Origin: an uncultured Lachnospiraceae bacterium | GTDB lineage: Bacteria > Bacillota > Clostridia > Lachnospirales > Lachnospiraceae | DNA length: 32,441 bases | Reading direction: 5' to 3' | Assembly: GCA_910585995.1 (NCBI GenBank) | Contig: CAJUGG010000109.1 | Span: 1-32,441, forward strand | Part shown: piece after piece, positions 6,555 through 14,997 of the stretch | How the letters are laid out: every line of letters starts with the position of its first letter | Numbering within the stretch: position 1 is the stretch's first letter | Program-made: the position numbers and the translations under genes | Notes under the pieces: model-generated | The model's database searches: none | What the model was told of the DNA's origin: nothing | What the model saw: only the letters and a program-made list of their open reading frames with translations

Positions 6555-7676
6555 ATGAGGAAAATTTGGAGATGTTTATTGGGAGGAATGGTTGTGACAG
6601 GTGGACTGCTGCTCATACCGATCTTAGGATATGCAAGTGAGGAAAACGGGAATGAGGTCTCCTATGACCAGGTGGCCACGGAAGAGGAACAGGTAAAACC
6701 GCAGGAAGTGGGCGTGGAAGGCATGACGCCGATATATGCAACAGATGTGGCGGATGGAGTATATGAGGTAGAGGTGGAGTCCAGTTCTTCTATGTTCCGG
6801 GTGGAACATGCAGAGCTGACCGTTCAGGATGGGGAGATGGCAGCCGTCCTGACGATGGGAGGGACCGGGTATCTCAGGCTGTATATGGGGACAAAAGAAG
6901 AGGCAGCTATGGGCGAGATATCCGATTATATTGAGTTTGAGGAGGATGACGAAGGAAAACATACTTACACCATACCGGTAGAGGCATTGGATCTGCCTAT
7001 AGACTGCGCAGCTTTTAGCAAAAACAGAGAACGGTGGTATGACCGTCAGATCTTATTCCAGGCAGAGAGCCTGCCTTCAGAAGCGGTTCTTGTGGAACTG
7101 CCGGATTATGAGGCGCTGAGGCGGGAGGCCAAAGAGAGACGGATTGAGGCGCTGCGTGCAGAAAAAGAAGAGACAGAAGATAAGACATCGGATACGAAAG
7201 AGGAGTCCGCGCCTGCTACAGCTAAAGGACCTGCTTTTATTGAGATGGAAGATGGAGAGTATGCCATAGAAGTGGAATTGTCCGGAGGAAGCGGTCGGTC
7301 CACTGTGAACTCTCCGGCAGGATTGATTGTAAAAGATGGCCTTGCATGGGCCAGGATTACATGGAGCAGTTCCAATTATGACTATATGATTGTGGGGAAT
7401 GAAAAATATCTCAATCTGCAGGAAGAAGGATATTCTATGTTTGAGATTCCCATTCTGGCGTTTAATGAGCCAGTGACAGTGATTGCGGACACCACAGCGA
7501 TGAGTACGCCTCATGAGGTGGAATATGCGTTGACTTTTTACGGAGACCGGGTGATGTCCAAGGATGAGACACCGCAGGCGGCAGCACAGAAAGTAGTCTA
7601 TATGGTCTTGGTGATCATTGTAGTCTGTGCGCTGGTATCTTATTGGAATAAAAAGAAAAGGAATGGCAGAAGATGA
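6555..7676 (+). CDS. Surface protein with two tandem beta-rich domains and a C-terminal membrane anchor
   Basis: A 373-residue protein. A signal peptide ends near GYA, then comes domain 1 (about 55-185, with VESSSSMFRV and WYDRQ), a charged Lys/Glu-rich linker, and domain 2 (about 230-335, with GGSGR, WSSSNYDYM and EIPI). A C-terminal membrane helix is followed by KKKRNGRR, so it faces outward. The spacing of aromatic and beta residues in domain 2 is reminiscent of NEAT heme-binding domains, but that is inference. Both domains look like tandem domains I associate with metal or tetrapyrrole uptake loci in gut Clostridia. The start is the ATG at 6555 behind AGGAGAG (6542-6548), and the upstream GTG at 6531 has no RBS. 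It overlaps the next gene by 4 bp. A plausible role is capturing or relaying the substrate between the chelatase and the importer. Confidence 0.75.
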   Translation: MRKIWRCLLGGMVVTGGLLLIPILGYASEENGNEVSYDQVATEEEQVKPQEVGVEGMTPIYATDVADGVYEVEVESSSSMFRVEHAELTVQDGEMAAVLTMGGTGYLRLYMGTKEEAAMGEISDYIEFEEDDEGKHTYTIPVEALDLPIDCAAFSKNRERWYDRQILFQAESLPSEAVLVELPDYEALRREAKERRIEALRAEKEETEDKTSDTKEESAPATAKGPAFIEMEDGEYAIEVELSGGSGRSTVNSPAGLIVKDGLAWARITWSSSNYDYMIVGNEKYLNLQEEGYSMFEIPILAFNEPVTVIADTTAMSTPHEVEYALTFYGDRVMSKDETPQAAAQKVVYMVLVIIVVCALVSYWNKKKRNGRR

Positions 7677-8821
7677 TGCGAAGATGGATGGCTTTTGTGT
7701 TGTGTGTCAGTGTGATAGGTTTGTCTGTTGCCTGCGGTTCACCAAAAGAAGCGACGAGTAAAGAACGGGATATGAACATCAGTTCGGAACTGACTTACAG
7801 TCATAGTATGGAGACGGTATATGCAGAAAAGTTTTCGATCGATTATTATGAAGACGGGTATGCACTTTTGACGATTGCTGATGGTAGCCGTTTTCTGGTT
7901 GTGCCGGAAGAGATGGATGCGCCGGCTGATCTTATGGAAGATATCATGATCCTTCAGAAGCCTGTTGAGAATGTCTATCTGGTGGCTTCCGCAGTGATGG
8001 ATATGTTTGTGTCTCTGGATGCGCTTGCTATGCTGAGATTTTCCGGACTGAAGGCAGATGGATGGTATATAGAGGAGGCAAGAGAAGCAGTGGAGTCAGG
8101 AGAGCTTTTGTATGCAGGCAATTATGCAGCCCCGGACTATGAGCAGATTGTCTCAAAAGGCTGTGATCTTGCGATTGAAAATACCATGATATCTCATAAC
8201 CCGGAAGTAAAAGAACAGTTGGAGCGGCTGCAGATACCTGTATTGGTGGATTATTCCAGTTATGAGACAGAACCTCTGGGGCGGACAGAATGGGTAAAAC
8301 TCTATGGATTGCTGGCAGGAAAAGAAGCCGAAGCCGAACAGGCATTTCAGGCAGAGATGGATGCGGTGAACTCGTTCTCAGATGAGGAATCCTCCGGACA
8401 AACCGTAGCCTTTTTCTATATCACCACCAATGGGGAAGCAAATGTGCGAAAATCCACCGATTATCTGCCCCGGATGATTGAGATGGCCGGGGGCAGCTAT
8501 ATCTTTGAGGAATTAGGAGCCGAAGAGGAGAATGCTTCTTCTACCGTGACCATGCAGATGGAGGAATTTTACGCATCGGCCAAAGAGGCAGACTATATCA
8601 TCTACAACAGCGCGATTGAGGGGGAACTTTCTTCTGTGGAAGAACTGGTGGCAAAGAGCAGTCTGTTAGAAAATTTTAAAGCTGTACAGGAAGGAAAGGT
8701 CTATTGTACCACGAAAAATCTGTATCAGTCCTCTATGGCGCTTGGCACGATGATTCAGGATATTCATAAGATGCTGTCAGGGGAAGAGGACGGCTTTACT
8801 TATCTGTATCGGTTGAACTGA
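7673..8821 (+). CDS. ABC transporter substrate-binding lipoprotein (class III, BtuF/FepB-like)
   Basis: A 382-residue lipoprotein (lipobox SVAC, Cys21) with the two-lobe class III binding-protein layout seen for vitamin B12, siderophore and heme receptors. It has the characteristic C-terminal pattern in which a residue run such as ADYIIYNS is followed by LLENFKAVQEGKVYCTTKNLYQSS. Its ATG overlaps the stop of the preceding gene (ATGA), showing translational coupling. Together with the permease and ATPase downstream it forms a full importer. The upstream B12 riboswitch favours a corrinoid or a cobalt-tetrapyrrole as ligand, but heme or a siderophore cannot be excluded from sequence. Confidence 0.88.
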   Translation: MMRRWMAFVLCVSVIGLSVACGSPKEATSKERDMNISSELTYSHSMETVYAEKFSIDYYEDGYALLTIADGSRFLVVPEEMDAPADLMEDIMILQKPVENVYLVASAVMDMFVSLDALAMLRFSGLKADGWYIEEAREAVESGELLYAGNYAAPDYEQIVSKGCDLAIENTMISHNPEVKEQLERLQIPVLVDYSSYETEPLGRTEWVKLYGLLAGKEAEAEQAFQAEMDAVNSFSDEESSGQTVAFFYITTNGEANVRKSTDYLPRMIEMAGGSYIFEELGAEEENASSTVTMQMEEFYASAKEADYIIYNSAIEGELSSVEELVAKSSLLENFKAVQEGKVYCTTKNLYQSSMALGTMIQDIHKMLSGEEDGFTYLYRLN

Positions 8822-8861
8822 GAGAAGAACACAAGATGACAGGAAAAACAGGAGACAAAGG

Positions 8862-9872
8862 ATGAGACGAAGCAGATATGGAATAGCATATATGATTTTA
8901 ATTGTGCTGGTGTTGATATTTTTAGCTGTAAATATCTGTGCTGGAAGCATCAATATTCCTATTCAAGAAGTATGGAATATCTTGAGCGGACGCCATGCAG
9001 ATGCAGTGTATTCGGATATCGTGCTGCAGATTCGTTTTCCCAGAGCACTTGCGGCCGCGATCCTGGGTGGAGGGTTGGCACTGTCCGGCTATCTGCTGCA
9101 GACATTTTTCCATAATCCCATTGCAGGGCCTTTTATTCTCGGCATCTCATCAGGAGCCAAGCTTGTCGTGGCGCTTGTGATGGTGGCAGCCCTTGGAAGG
9201 GCAGTGCAGGTCAGTTCGCTGACCATGATCCTTGCAGCATTTATCGGGGCTATGATCTCCATGGGATTTGTACTCTTGATGTCCCGCGTGATGGAACAGA
9301 TGTCGATGCTGATTGTCAGTGGTGTGATGATCGGTTATATCTGCACCGCGATTACGGATTTTGTGGTGACCTTTGCGGATGATGCAGATATCGTTAATCT
9401 GCATAACTGGTCCAAGGGCAGCTTTTCCGGGATCAGTTGGGAAAATGTGGGGATGATGGCAATTGTTATCTTTTTTACATCTTTTTTTGTGTTTATGATG
9501 TCAAAGCCCATCAGTGCGTATCAGATGGGAGAATCCTATGCACAGAATATGGGGCTGAATATCCCGCTGTTTCGGGCGCTTCTGGTACTGCTGTCCAGTA
9601 TTCTGTCTGCCTGCGTGACCGCGTTTGCAGGTCCTGTCTCTTTTGTGGGCATTGCGGTGCCTCATCTGGTCAAACAACTATTTGGGACGGCAAAGCCGCT
9701 CTGGATGATTCCAGGCTGCTTTTTAGGGGGAGCTGCTTTTTGCCTTTTCTGTGATCTTTTAGCGCGGGTGATGTTTGCACCGACGGAGTTAAGCATCAGT
9801 ACGGTGACTGCCATCTTTGGCGCACCGGTAGTGATTTTTATTATGATACGCAAGAGAAAAGAAAGGGGCTAA
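8862..9872 (+). CDS. FecCD/BtuC-family ABC permease
   Basis: A 336-residue polytopic protein with about nine to ten membrane helices, full length for the FecCD family. Diagnostic segments are QIRFPRALAAAILGGGLALSG near residue 55, HNPIAGPFILGISSGA near 85, and the cytoplasmic coupling region GPVSFVGIAVPHLVKQLFG near 260. It forms a homodimeric channel for vitamin B12-, siderophore- or heme-type substrates. It lies 40 bp after the binding protein and 6 bp before the ATPase. Confidence 0.93.
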   Translation: MRRSRYGIAYMILIVLVLIFLAVNICAGSINIPIQEVWNILSGRHADAVYSDIVLQIRFPRALAAAILGGGLALSGYLLQTFFHNPIAGPFILGISSGAKLVVALVMVAALGRAVQVSSLTMILAAFIGAMISMGFVLLMSRVMEQMSMLIVSGVMIGYICTAITDFVVTFADDADIVNLHNWSKGSFSGISWENVGMMAIVIFFTSFFVFMMSKPISAYQMGESYAQNMGLNIPLFRALLVLLSSILSACVTAFAGPVSFVGIAVPHLVKQLFGTAKPLWMIPGCFLGGAAFCLFCDLLARVMFAPTELSISTVTAIFGAPVVIFIMIRKRKERG

Positions 9873-9878
9873 AACAGG

Positions 9879-10982
9879 ATGGCAGAGACATATTATCTGT
9901 ATACCCAGGGACTTTCGGTGGGGCATCATGGAGTGCCCCTGATCCAAAATATCCAGTTGTCTCTAAAAAAAGGAGAGATCCTTACTTTGATTGGCCCGAA
10001 CGGAGCGGGAAAGACGACGATCTTAAAGAGTCTGATCCGGCAGCTTGAGCCTCTGGGCGGCGTGGTGTATCTGGACGGCAAAGAGATGAACGGTATAAGT
10101 CCTAAGGAGCTTTCTAAGAAGCTGTCGGTGGTGCTGACAGACCGGGTGCGGCCGGAACTGATGACGTGCGAAGATGTGGTGGCTACGGGGCGTTATCCGT
10201 ATACAGGACGTTTTGGAGTGCTCTCGGAGGGAGATCGGCAAAAGGTACAAGAAGCCATGAAGCTTGTGCATATTCAGGAGCTTTCGGATCGGGATTTTCT
10301 GCATACCAGTGACGGACAAAAACAACGGGTCATGCTGGCCCGCGCCATCTGTCAGGAGCCGGATATCATCGTGCTGGATGAACCTACATCTTTTTTAGAT
10401 ATAAAATATAAACTGGAATTTCTGTCGATCCTGCAGCAGATGTCCAGGACACGGAATCTGTCTGTGATTATGTCGCTGCATGAACTGGATCTGGCAGGCC
10501 GGATCTCGGATCAGATCGCCTGTGTAAAAGGGGACAGGATTGACCGGTTTGGCACACCAGAAGAGATCTTTTCCGATGGATATATGCAAAAACTGTATCA
10601 GATGACCACCGGCTCTTATGATGAGCGGACCGGAAATCTGGAATTAGAGGCGGTAAAAGGGATTCCAAAAGTATTTGTGCTCTCCGGGAACGGAAGCGGG
10701 ACAGCCCTTTACCGGAGACTGCAGCGGGAAGGCGTGCCTTTTGTAGCGGGGGTTCTCTGGGAAAATGATCTGGACTATCCATCGGCAAAGGCACTGGCGG
10801 CGGAAGTGGTCAGTGTGAAAGCTTTTAGCAGAGTGGATCAAAGGACTCTAAAGAGAGCCAAAGAACTGATGGATACCTGCGAAAAGGTGATCTGTACTTT
10901 GGATCCCGGCCAGACAGGAGAATTTTATCAGGAATTTAAAGAACTGCTTGCCTATGCAAAAGAAAAACTTTGCACCAGATAA
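9879..10982 (+). CDS. FecE/BtuD-like ABC ATPase with an extra C-terminal domain
   Basis: A 367-residue protein, about 110 residues longer than a standard BtuD/FecE. The ATPase part (1-255) has Walker A GPNGAGKTT, a Q-loop, a degenerate signature TSDGQKQR in place of LSGGQ, Walker B IIVLDEPTSFLD, and the H-loop MSLHELDL. The C-terminal extension (about 260-367) begins KVFVLSGNGSGTALYRRL and looks like an alpha/beta Rossmann-like fold. It is not part of the usual importer ATPase and might be a regulatory ligand-binding domain. The gene follows the permease by 6 bp and ends the operon just before a strong terminator. Confidence 0.9.
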   Translation: MAETYYLYTQGLSVGHHGVPLIQNIQLSLKKGEILTLIGPNGAGKTTILKSLIRQLEPLGGVVYLDGKEMNGISPKELSKKLSVVLTDRVRPELMTCEDVVATGRYPYTGRFGVLSEGDRQKVQEAMKLVHIQELSDRDFLHTSDGQKQRVMLARAICQEPDIIVLDEPTSFLDIKYKLEFLSILQQMSRTRNLSVIMSLHELDLAGRISDQIACVKGDRIDRFGTPEEIFSDGYMQKLYQMTTGSYDERTGNLELEAVKGIPKVFVLSGNGSGTALYRRLQREGVPFVAGVLWENDLDYPSAKALAAEVVSVKAFSRVDQRTLKRAKELMDTCEKVICTLDPGQTGEFYQEFKELLAYAKEKLCTR

Positions 10983-10999
10983 GAAGGATAAAGACACGG

Positions 11000-11046
11000 G
11001 GGCTTTGGGTTCTGCATCTTATTTGCAGACTTCAAAGTCCTTTTTA
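11000..11046 (+). terminator. Intrinsic terminator of the riboswitch operon
   Basis: The arms 11000-11016 and 11024-11040 are 17 bases each and pair throughout, apart from one mismatch and three G-U pairs, around a 7-nt loop. TTTTT follows. This ends the chelatase-importer operon before the uvrA promoter. Confidence 0.9.
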
Positions 11047-11083
11047 TGTGCCGCGTCCTTGCTGAACAGGAATGATAAAGAGA

Positions 11084-11095
11084 GAACGAATGTTC
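11084..11095 (+). promoter_or_regulatory. Consensus SOS box (LexA/DinR operator) upstream of uvrA
   Basis: GAACGAATGTTC matches the core of the Gram-positive DinR/LexA consensus GAAC-RNRY-GTTC at every position. It ends 9 bases before an extended -10 (11105-11110), so it would cover the -35 region of that promoter and repress it in undamaged cells. Confidence 0.88.
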
Positions 11096-11101
11096 AGGTT
11101 T

Positions 11102-11133
11102 TGGTATACTTTTTCTGATTTGTGTGCTATAAT
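11102..11133 (+). promoter_or_regulatory. uvrA promoter region with two extended -10 elements
   Basis: TGGTATACT ends at 11110 and TGCTATAAT ends at 11133. Both are TGn extended -10 elements lacking a good -35. The first is overlapped upstream by the SOS box at normal -35 distance. The second lies 48 bp before the uvrA ATG. Confidence 0.65.
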
Positions 11134-11180
11134 TGCAGACGAAATGGAAGAGAATAATAAGATACAGGAGTGATTAGGAC

Positions 11181-14036
11181 ATGGAAAAAGAGAGAAGGAC
11201 ATTTATCAAGATTCGCGGTGCCAATGAACACAATTTAAAGAATATAGATCTTCAGATACCAAGAAATGAGCTGGTGGTGATGACAGGACTGAGCGGTTCG
11301 GGAAAGTCGTCACTGGCATTTGATACTATCTATGCAGAGGGACAGAGGCGGTATATGGAATCTCTGTCTTCTTATGCAAGGCAGTTTTTGGGGCAGATGG
11401 AGAAGCCGGATGTGGAGAGTATCGAAGGACTGTCTCCGGCGATCTCTATCGATCAAAAGTCCACCAACCGCAATCCCCGTTCCACCGTGGGGACTGTGAC
11501 AGAGATCTATGATTATTTTCGTCTGCTGTATGCCAGGATCGGGATTCCTCATTGTCCCAAGTGCGGTCGGGAGATCAAGAGACAGACGGTAGATCAGATG
11601 GTGGATCAGATTATGGCTCTGCCGGAGCGGACCAGGATCCAGTTGTTGGCCCCCGTGGTAAAAGGACGCAAGGGAGAGCATGTCAAGCTCTTGGAAAAAG
11701 CAAGAAGGAGCGGGTTTGTGCGTGTAAAGATCGATGGGAATCTCTATGAGCTGTCTGAGGAGATCAAGCTGGAAAAGAATGTGAAGCATCTGATCGAGAT
11801 CGTGGTGGACCGTCTGGTGGTGAAGCCGGGGATAGAGAAGCGGCTGGCAGATTCTATTGAGACGGTTCTGGGACTGGCAGACGGACTTTTGGTGGTGGAA
11901 GTGATCGACGGGGAACTATTGACGTTTAGTTCCAGCTATGCCTGCCCGGACTGCGGGATCAGTATGGAAGAAGTGGAGCCAAGAAGTTTTTCTTTTAACA
12001 ATCCTTTTGGAGCTTGTCCGGACTGTTTCGGACTGGGATACAAGATGGAATTTGATGAAGACCTGATCATCCCGGACAAGTCTTTAAGCCTTGCAGAAGG
12101 GGCGATTCAGGTGATGGGCTGGCAGTCCTGTACGGATCCTTCAAGCTTTACCTATGGAGTGCTTCAGGCTTTGTCCAAGGAATATCAGTTTGACCTTAAT
12201 ACGCCGTATGAAGAGCTGCCGGAAAAGATTCGGGATGTCTTGATCCACGGAACAGGCGGCAAAGAGATCCAGGTACACTATAAAGGCCAAAGAGGCGAAG
12301 GCGTCTATGCAGTGGCATTTGAGGGGCTTTTGAAAAACTGTGAGCGCCGTTATCGGGAGACGGGTTCAGACACCATGAAACAAGAATATGAGACCTATAT
12401 GCGCATCACGCCGTGTCGTTCCTGCAAAGGACAACGATTAAAACCAGGTTCTCTGGCAGTTACTATTTGTGAAAAAAATATCTATCAGGTGACGAACCAG
12501 TCGGTGCGGGATCTGCAGGGATTTTTAGAGCAGATGACGCTGACGAAACAGCAGATGTTGATTGGGGATCAGATCTTAAGAGAGATCAAGGCGCGGATAC
12601 AGTTTTTGATGGATGTGGGACTTGACTATCTGTCTCTGACTCGTGCGACAGGGACGCTCTCCGGCGGAGAGGCTCAGAGAATTCGTCTGGCGACGCAGAT
12701 CGGTTCCGGTCTGGTGGGAGTGGCCTATATCCTAGACGAACCCAGTATCGGGCTGCATCAGAGGGATAATGACAAGCTCTTGCATACCTTGTGCCATCTG
12801 AGAGATCTGGGCAATACGGTGATTGTGGTGGAGCATGATGAGGATACCATGCTAGCAGCGGACTATGTGGTGGATATCGGTCCGGGAGCCGGAGAGCATG
12901 GAGGAAAAGTTGTGGCGGCCGGCACTGCACAGGAGCTGATGGAGAATCCGGATTCGGTGACAGGAGCATATCTGAGCGGACGGCTGCAGATACCAGTGCC
13001 AGAGGTCAGGAGGACGCCCACTGGCTGGATGAAAGTAAAAGGGGCCAGAGAAAACAATCTGAAAGATATCGATGTGCAGTTTCCGCTGGGGGTATTGACC
13101 TGCGTAACCGGAGTATCAGGTTCTGGAAAGAGTTCCCTGGTCAATGAGATCCTCTATAAGAGTCTGGCAAAAAAGTTAAACCGCGCCAGAACCATACCTG
13201 GAAAACACCATTCCATCGAGGGGATGGAACCGTTGGATAAAGTGATCTGCATCGACCAGTCACCTATTGGAAGAACGCCCCGCTCCAATCCGGCTACTTA
13301 TACAGGAGTCTTTGATATGATCCGGGATCTGTTTGCGTCCACTTCCGATGCCAAGGCAAAAGGATACAAAAAAGGCCGTTTCAGTTTTAACGTAAAAGGC
13401 GGTCGCTGTGAGGCGTGCTCCGGAGACGGAATCCTGAAGATCGAGATGCATTTTTTACCGGATGTATATGTTCCTTGTGAAGTTTGTCAAGGAAAGAGGT
13501 ATAATCGGGAGACTCTTGAAGTAAAATATAAAGGCAAAAATATTTATGATGTATTGGACATGACCGTAGAGGAAGCACTTGAATTTTTTGAAAATGTACC
13601 ATTTATCAAAAGAAAGATTCAGACACTGTATGATGTGGGGCTTTCCTATATTAAACTGGGACAGCCGTCCACGACCCTTTCCGGAGGCGAGGCACAGAGG
13701 ATTAAGCTGGCGACAGAACTTAGCCGCCGCAGTACAGGCAAGACGGTCTATATCCTGGATGAGCCGACGACAGGCCTGCACTTTGCTGATGTACACAAGC
13801 TGACGGAGATCTTGAAGCGCTTAACAGATGGCGGCAATACGGTGATTGTCATAGAACACAATCTGGATGTCATCAAGACAGCAGACTATATCATTGATAT
13901 GGGTCCGGAAGGCGGCGATGGTGGAGGTACAGTGATAGCCCAAGGAACACCGGAGGAAGTGGTTGAGATTTCTTCCTCGTATACAGGCTATTATGTGAAA
14001 AAGTATTTGCAAAAAGGAAAAACTGTTGTATCATAA
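11181..14036 (+). CDS. uvrA: Excinuclease ABC subunit UvrA
   Basis: UvrA is the damage-sensing ATPase of nucleotide excision repair. It dimerises and loads UvrB. At 951 residues it is full length and carries two ABC cassettes: Walker A GLSGSGKSS (36-44) and GVSGSGKSS (about 644-652), signatures LSGGEAQRIRLA and LSGGEAQRIKLA, and Walker B ILDEPSIGL and ILDEPTTGL. It also has zinc-binding CxxC pairs (CPKCG, CPDCG, CPDCF, CEACSGDG, CEVCQG). AGGAGTGA (11166-11173) precedes the ATG. It is LexA-controlled and is followed within 37 bp by murB. uvrB is not adjacent, which is unusual for Firmicutes. Confidence 0.98.
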   Translation: MEKERRTFIKIRGANEHNLKNIDLQIPRNELVVMTGLSGSGKSSLAFDTIYAEGQRRYMESLSSYARQFLGQMEKPDVESIEGLSPAISIDQKSTNRNPRSTVGTVTEIYDYFRLLYARIGIPHCPKCGREIKRQTVDQMVDQIMALPERTRIQLLAPVVKGRKGEHVKLLEKARRSGFVRVKIDGNLYELSEEIKLEKNVKHLIEIVVDRLVVKPGIEKRLADSIETVLGLADGLLVVEVIDGELLTFSSSYACPDCGISMEEVEPRSFSFNNPFGACPDCFGLGYKMEFDEDLIIPDKSLSLAEGAIQVMGWQSCTDPSSFTYGVLQALSKEYQFDLNTPYEELPEKIRDVLIHGTGGKEIQVHYKGQRGEGVYAVAFEGLLKNCERRYRETGSDTMKQEYETYMRITPCRSCKGQRLKPGSLAVTICEKNIYQVTNQSVRDLQGFLEQMTLTKQQMLIGDQILREIKARIQFLMDVGLDYLSLTRATGTLSGGEAQRIRLATQIGSGLVGVAYILDEPSIGLHQRDNDKLLHTLCHLRDLGNTVIVVEHDEDTMLAADYVVDIGPGAGEHGGKVVAAGTAQELMENPDSVTGAYLSGRLQIPVPEVRRTPTGWMKVKGARENNLKDIDVQFPLGVLTCVTGVSGSGKSSLVNEILYKSLAKKLNRARTIPGKHHSIEGMEPLDKVICIDQSPIGRTPRSNPATYTGVFDMIRDLFASTSDAKAKGYKKGRFSFNVKGGRCEACSGDGILKIEMHFLPDVYVPCEVCQGKRYNRETLEVKYKGKNIYDVLDMTVEEALEFFENVPFIKRKIQTLYDVGLSYIKLGQPSTTLSGGEAQRIKLATELSRRSTGKTVYILDEPTTGLHFADVHKLTEILKRLTDGGNTVIVIEHNLDVIKTADYIIDMGPEGGDGGGTVIAQGTPEEVVEISSSYTGYYVKKYLQKGKTVVS

Positions 14037-14073
14037 GAGATTATATAGAAAGCAGAACAATGGTGGAATCTGG

Positions 14074-14970
14074 ATGTTAGAAATTTTGCAAAAACTGGTA
14101 GGAGAAAAACAGGTATGGGAGCAGGAACCCATGAGTGATCATACAACGTTTCGAGTGGGTGGATGTGCACGTTATCTGGTAGAGCCTAAAGATAAAAAGC
14201 AATTAGCAGAGGTAATTACAGCATGTCAGAGAGAGGGTATGCCCTATTATATCGTCGGAAACGGCAGCAATCTCCTGGTAAGTGATGCAGGGTATGACGG
14301 AGTGATTATCCATTTATTTAAAAATATGTCTGACCTTAAAGTACAAGGGGAGCAGATCCATCTTCAGGCAGGTGTATTGTTGGTACGGGCAGCCAGTGTT
14401 GCCTGCAGAGAAGGACTTACGGGATTGGAATTTGCATCTGGGATTCCAGGAACCGTGGGAGGCGCACTGGTGATGAATGCAGGCGCTTACGGCGGAGAGA
14501 TGAAGGATGTGGTACACACCGTAACGGTCTTATTGACGGATGGCAGCGTGAGAGCGTATACCAATGAGGAGATGGAATTTGGCTATCGCAAAAGCAGGAT
14601 CGGCGCGGAACACAGCATTGTGTTAGAGGCAGTCCTGGCTCTGAAAAAAGGGGAAAGCACCAAGATCCGGGAGCAGATGAATCAGCTAAAGGAACAAAGA
14701 GTACGAAAACAGCCGTTGGAGTATGCCAGTGCGGGCAGTACCTTTAAGCGTCCAGAAGGATATTTTGCCGGAAAGCTGATCGAGGACGCAGGGCTTCGGG
14801 GCTTTCGGATCGGTGATGCGCAGGTGTCAGAAAAGCACTGTGGCTTTGTGATCAACCGGGGCCATGCGACGGCGCTGGAGATCGCCCAGGTGATCCGGCA
14901 TGTGCAGAAAAAGGTGTATGAGCAGACAGGGATACAACTCCAGACAGAGGTAAAATATCTGGGCTGGTAG
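14074..14970 (+). CDS. murB: UDP-N-acetylenolpyruvoylglucosamine reductase
   Basis: MurB is an FAD enzyme that reduces the enolpyruvyl group of UDP-GlcNAc-enolpyruvate to give UDP-MurNAc, the second committed step of peptidoglycan synthesis in the cytoplasm. The 298-residue type IIb MurB shows the FAD-site blocks YYIVGNGSNLLVSD and GIPGTVGGALVMNAGAYGGEM, then YRKSRI, AGSTFKRPEGYFAGKLIEDAGL and SEKHCGFVIN. I use the ATG at 14074, behind GGTGGA (14062-14067). The in-frame TTG at 14026 lies inside uvrA and has no RBS. It is probably co-transcribed with uvrA upstream and rapZ downstream. Confidence 0.96.
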   Translation: MLEILQKLVGEKQVWEQEPMSDHTTFRVGGCARYLVEPKDKKQLAEVITACQREGMPYYIVGNGSNLLVSDAGYDGVIIHLFKNMSDLKVQGEQIHLQAGVLLVRAASVACREGLTGLEFASGIPGTVGGALVMNAGAYGGEMKDVVHTVTVLLTDGSVRAYTNEEMEFGYRKSRIGAEHSIVLEAVLALKKGESTKIREQMNQLKEQRVRKQPLEYASAGSTFKRPEGYFAGKLIEDAGLRGFRIGDAQVSEKHCGFVINRGHATALEIAQVIRHVQKKVYEQTGIQLQTEVKYLGW

Positions 14971-14997
14971 AGGAATGGACAAGGGAGGACAAAGGAT

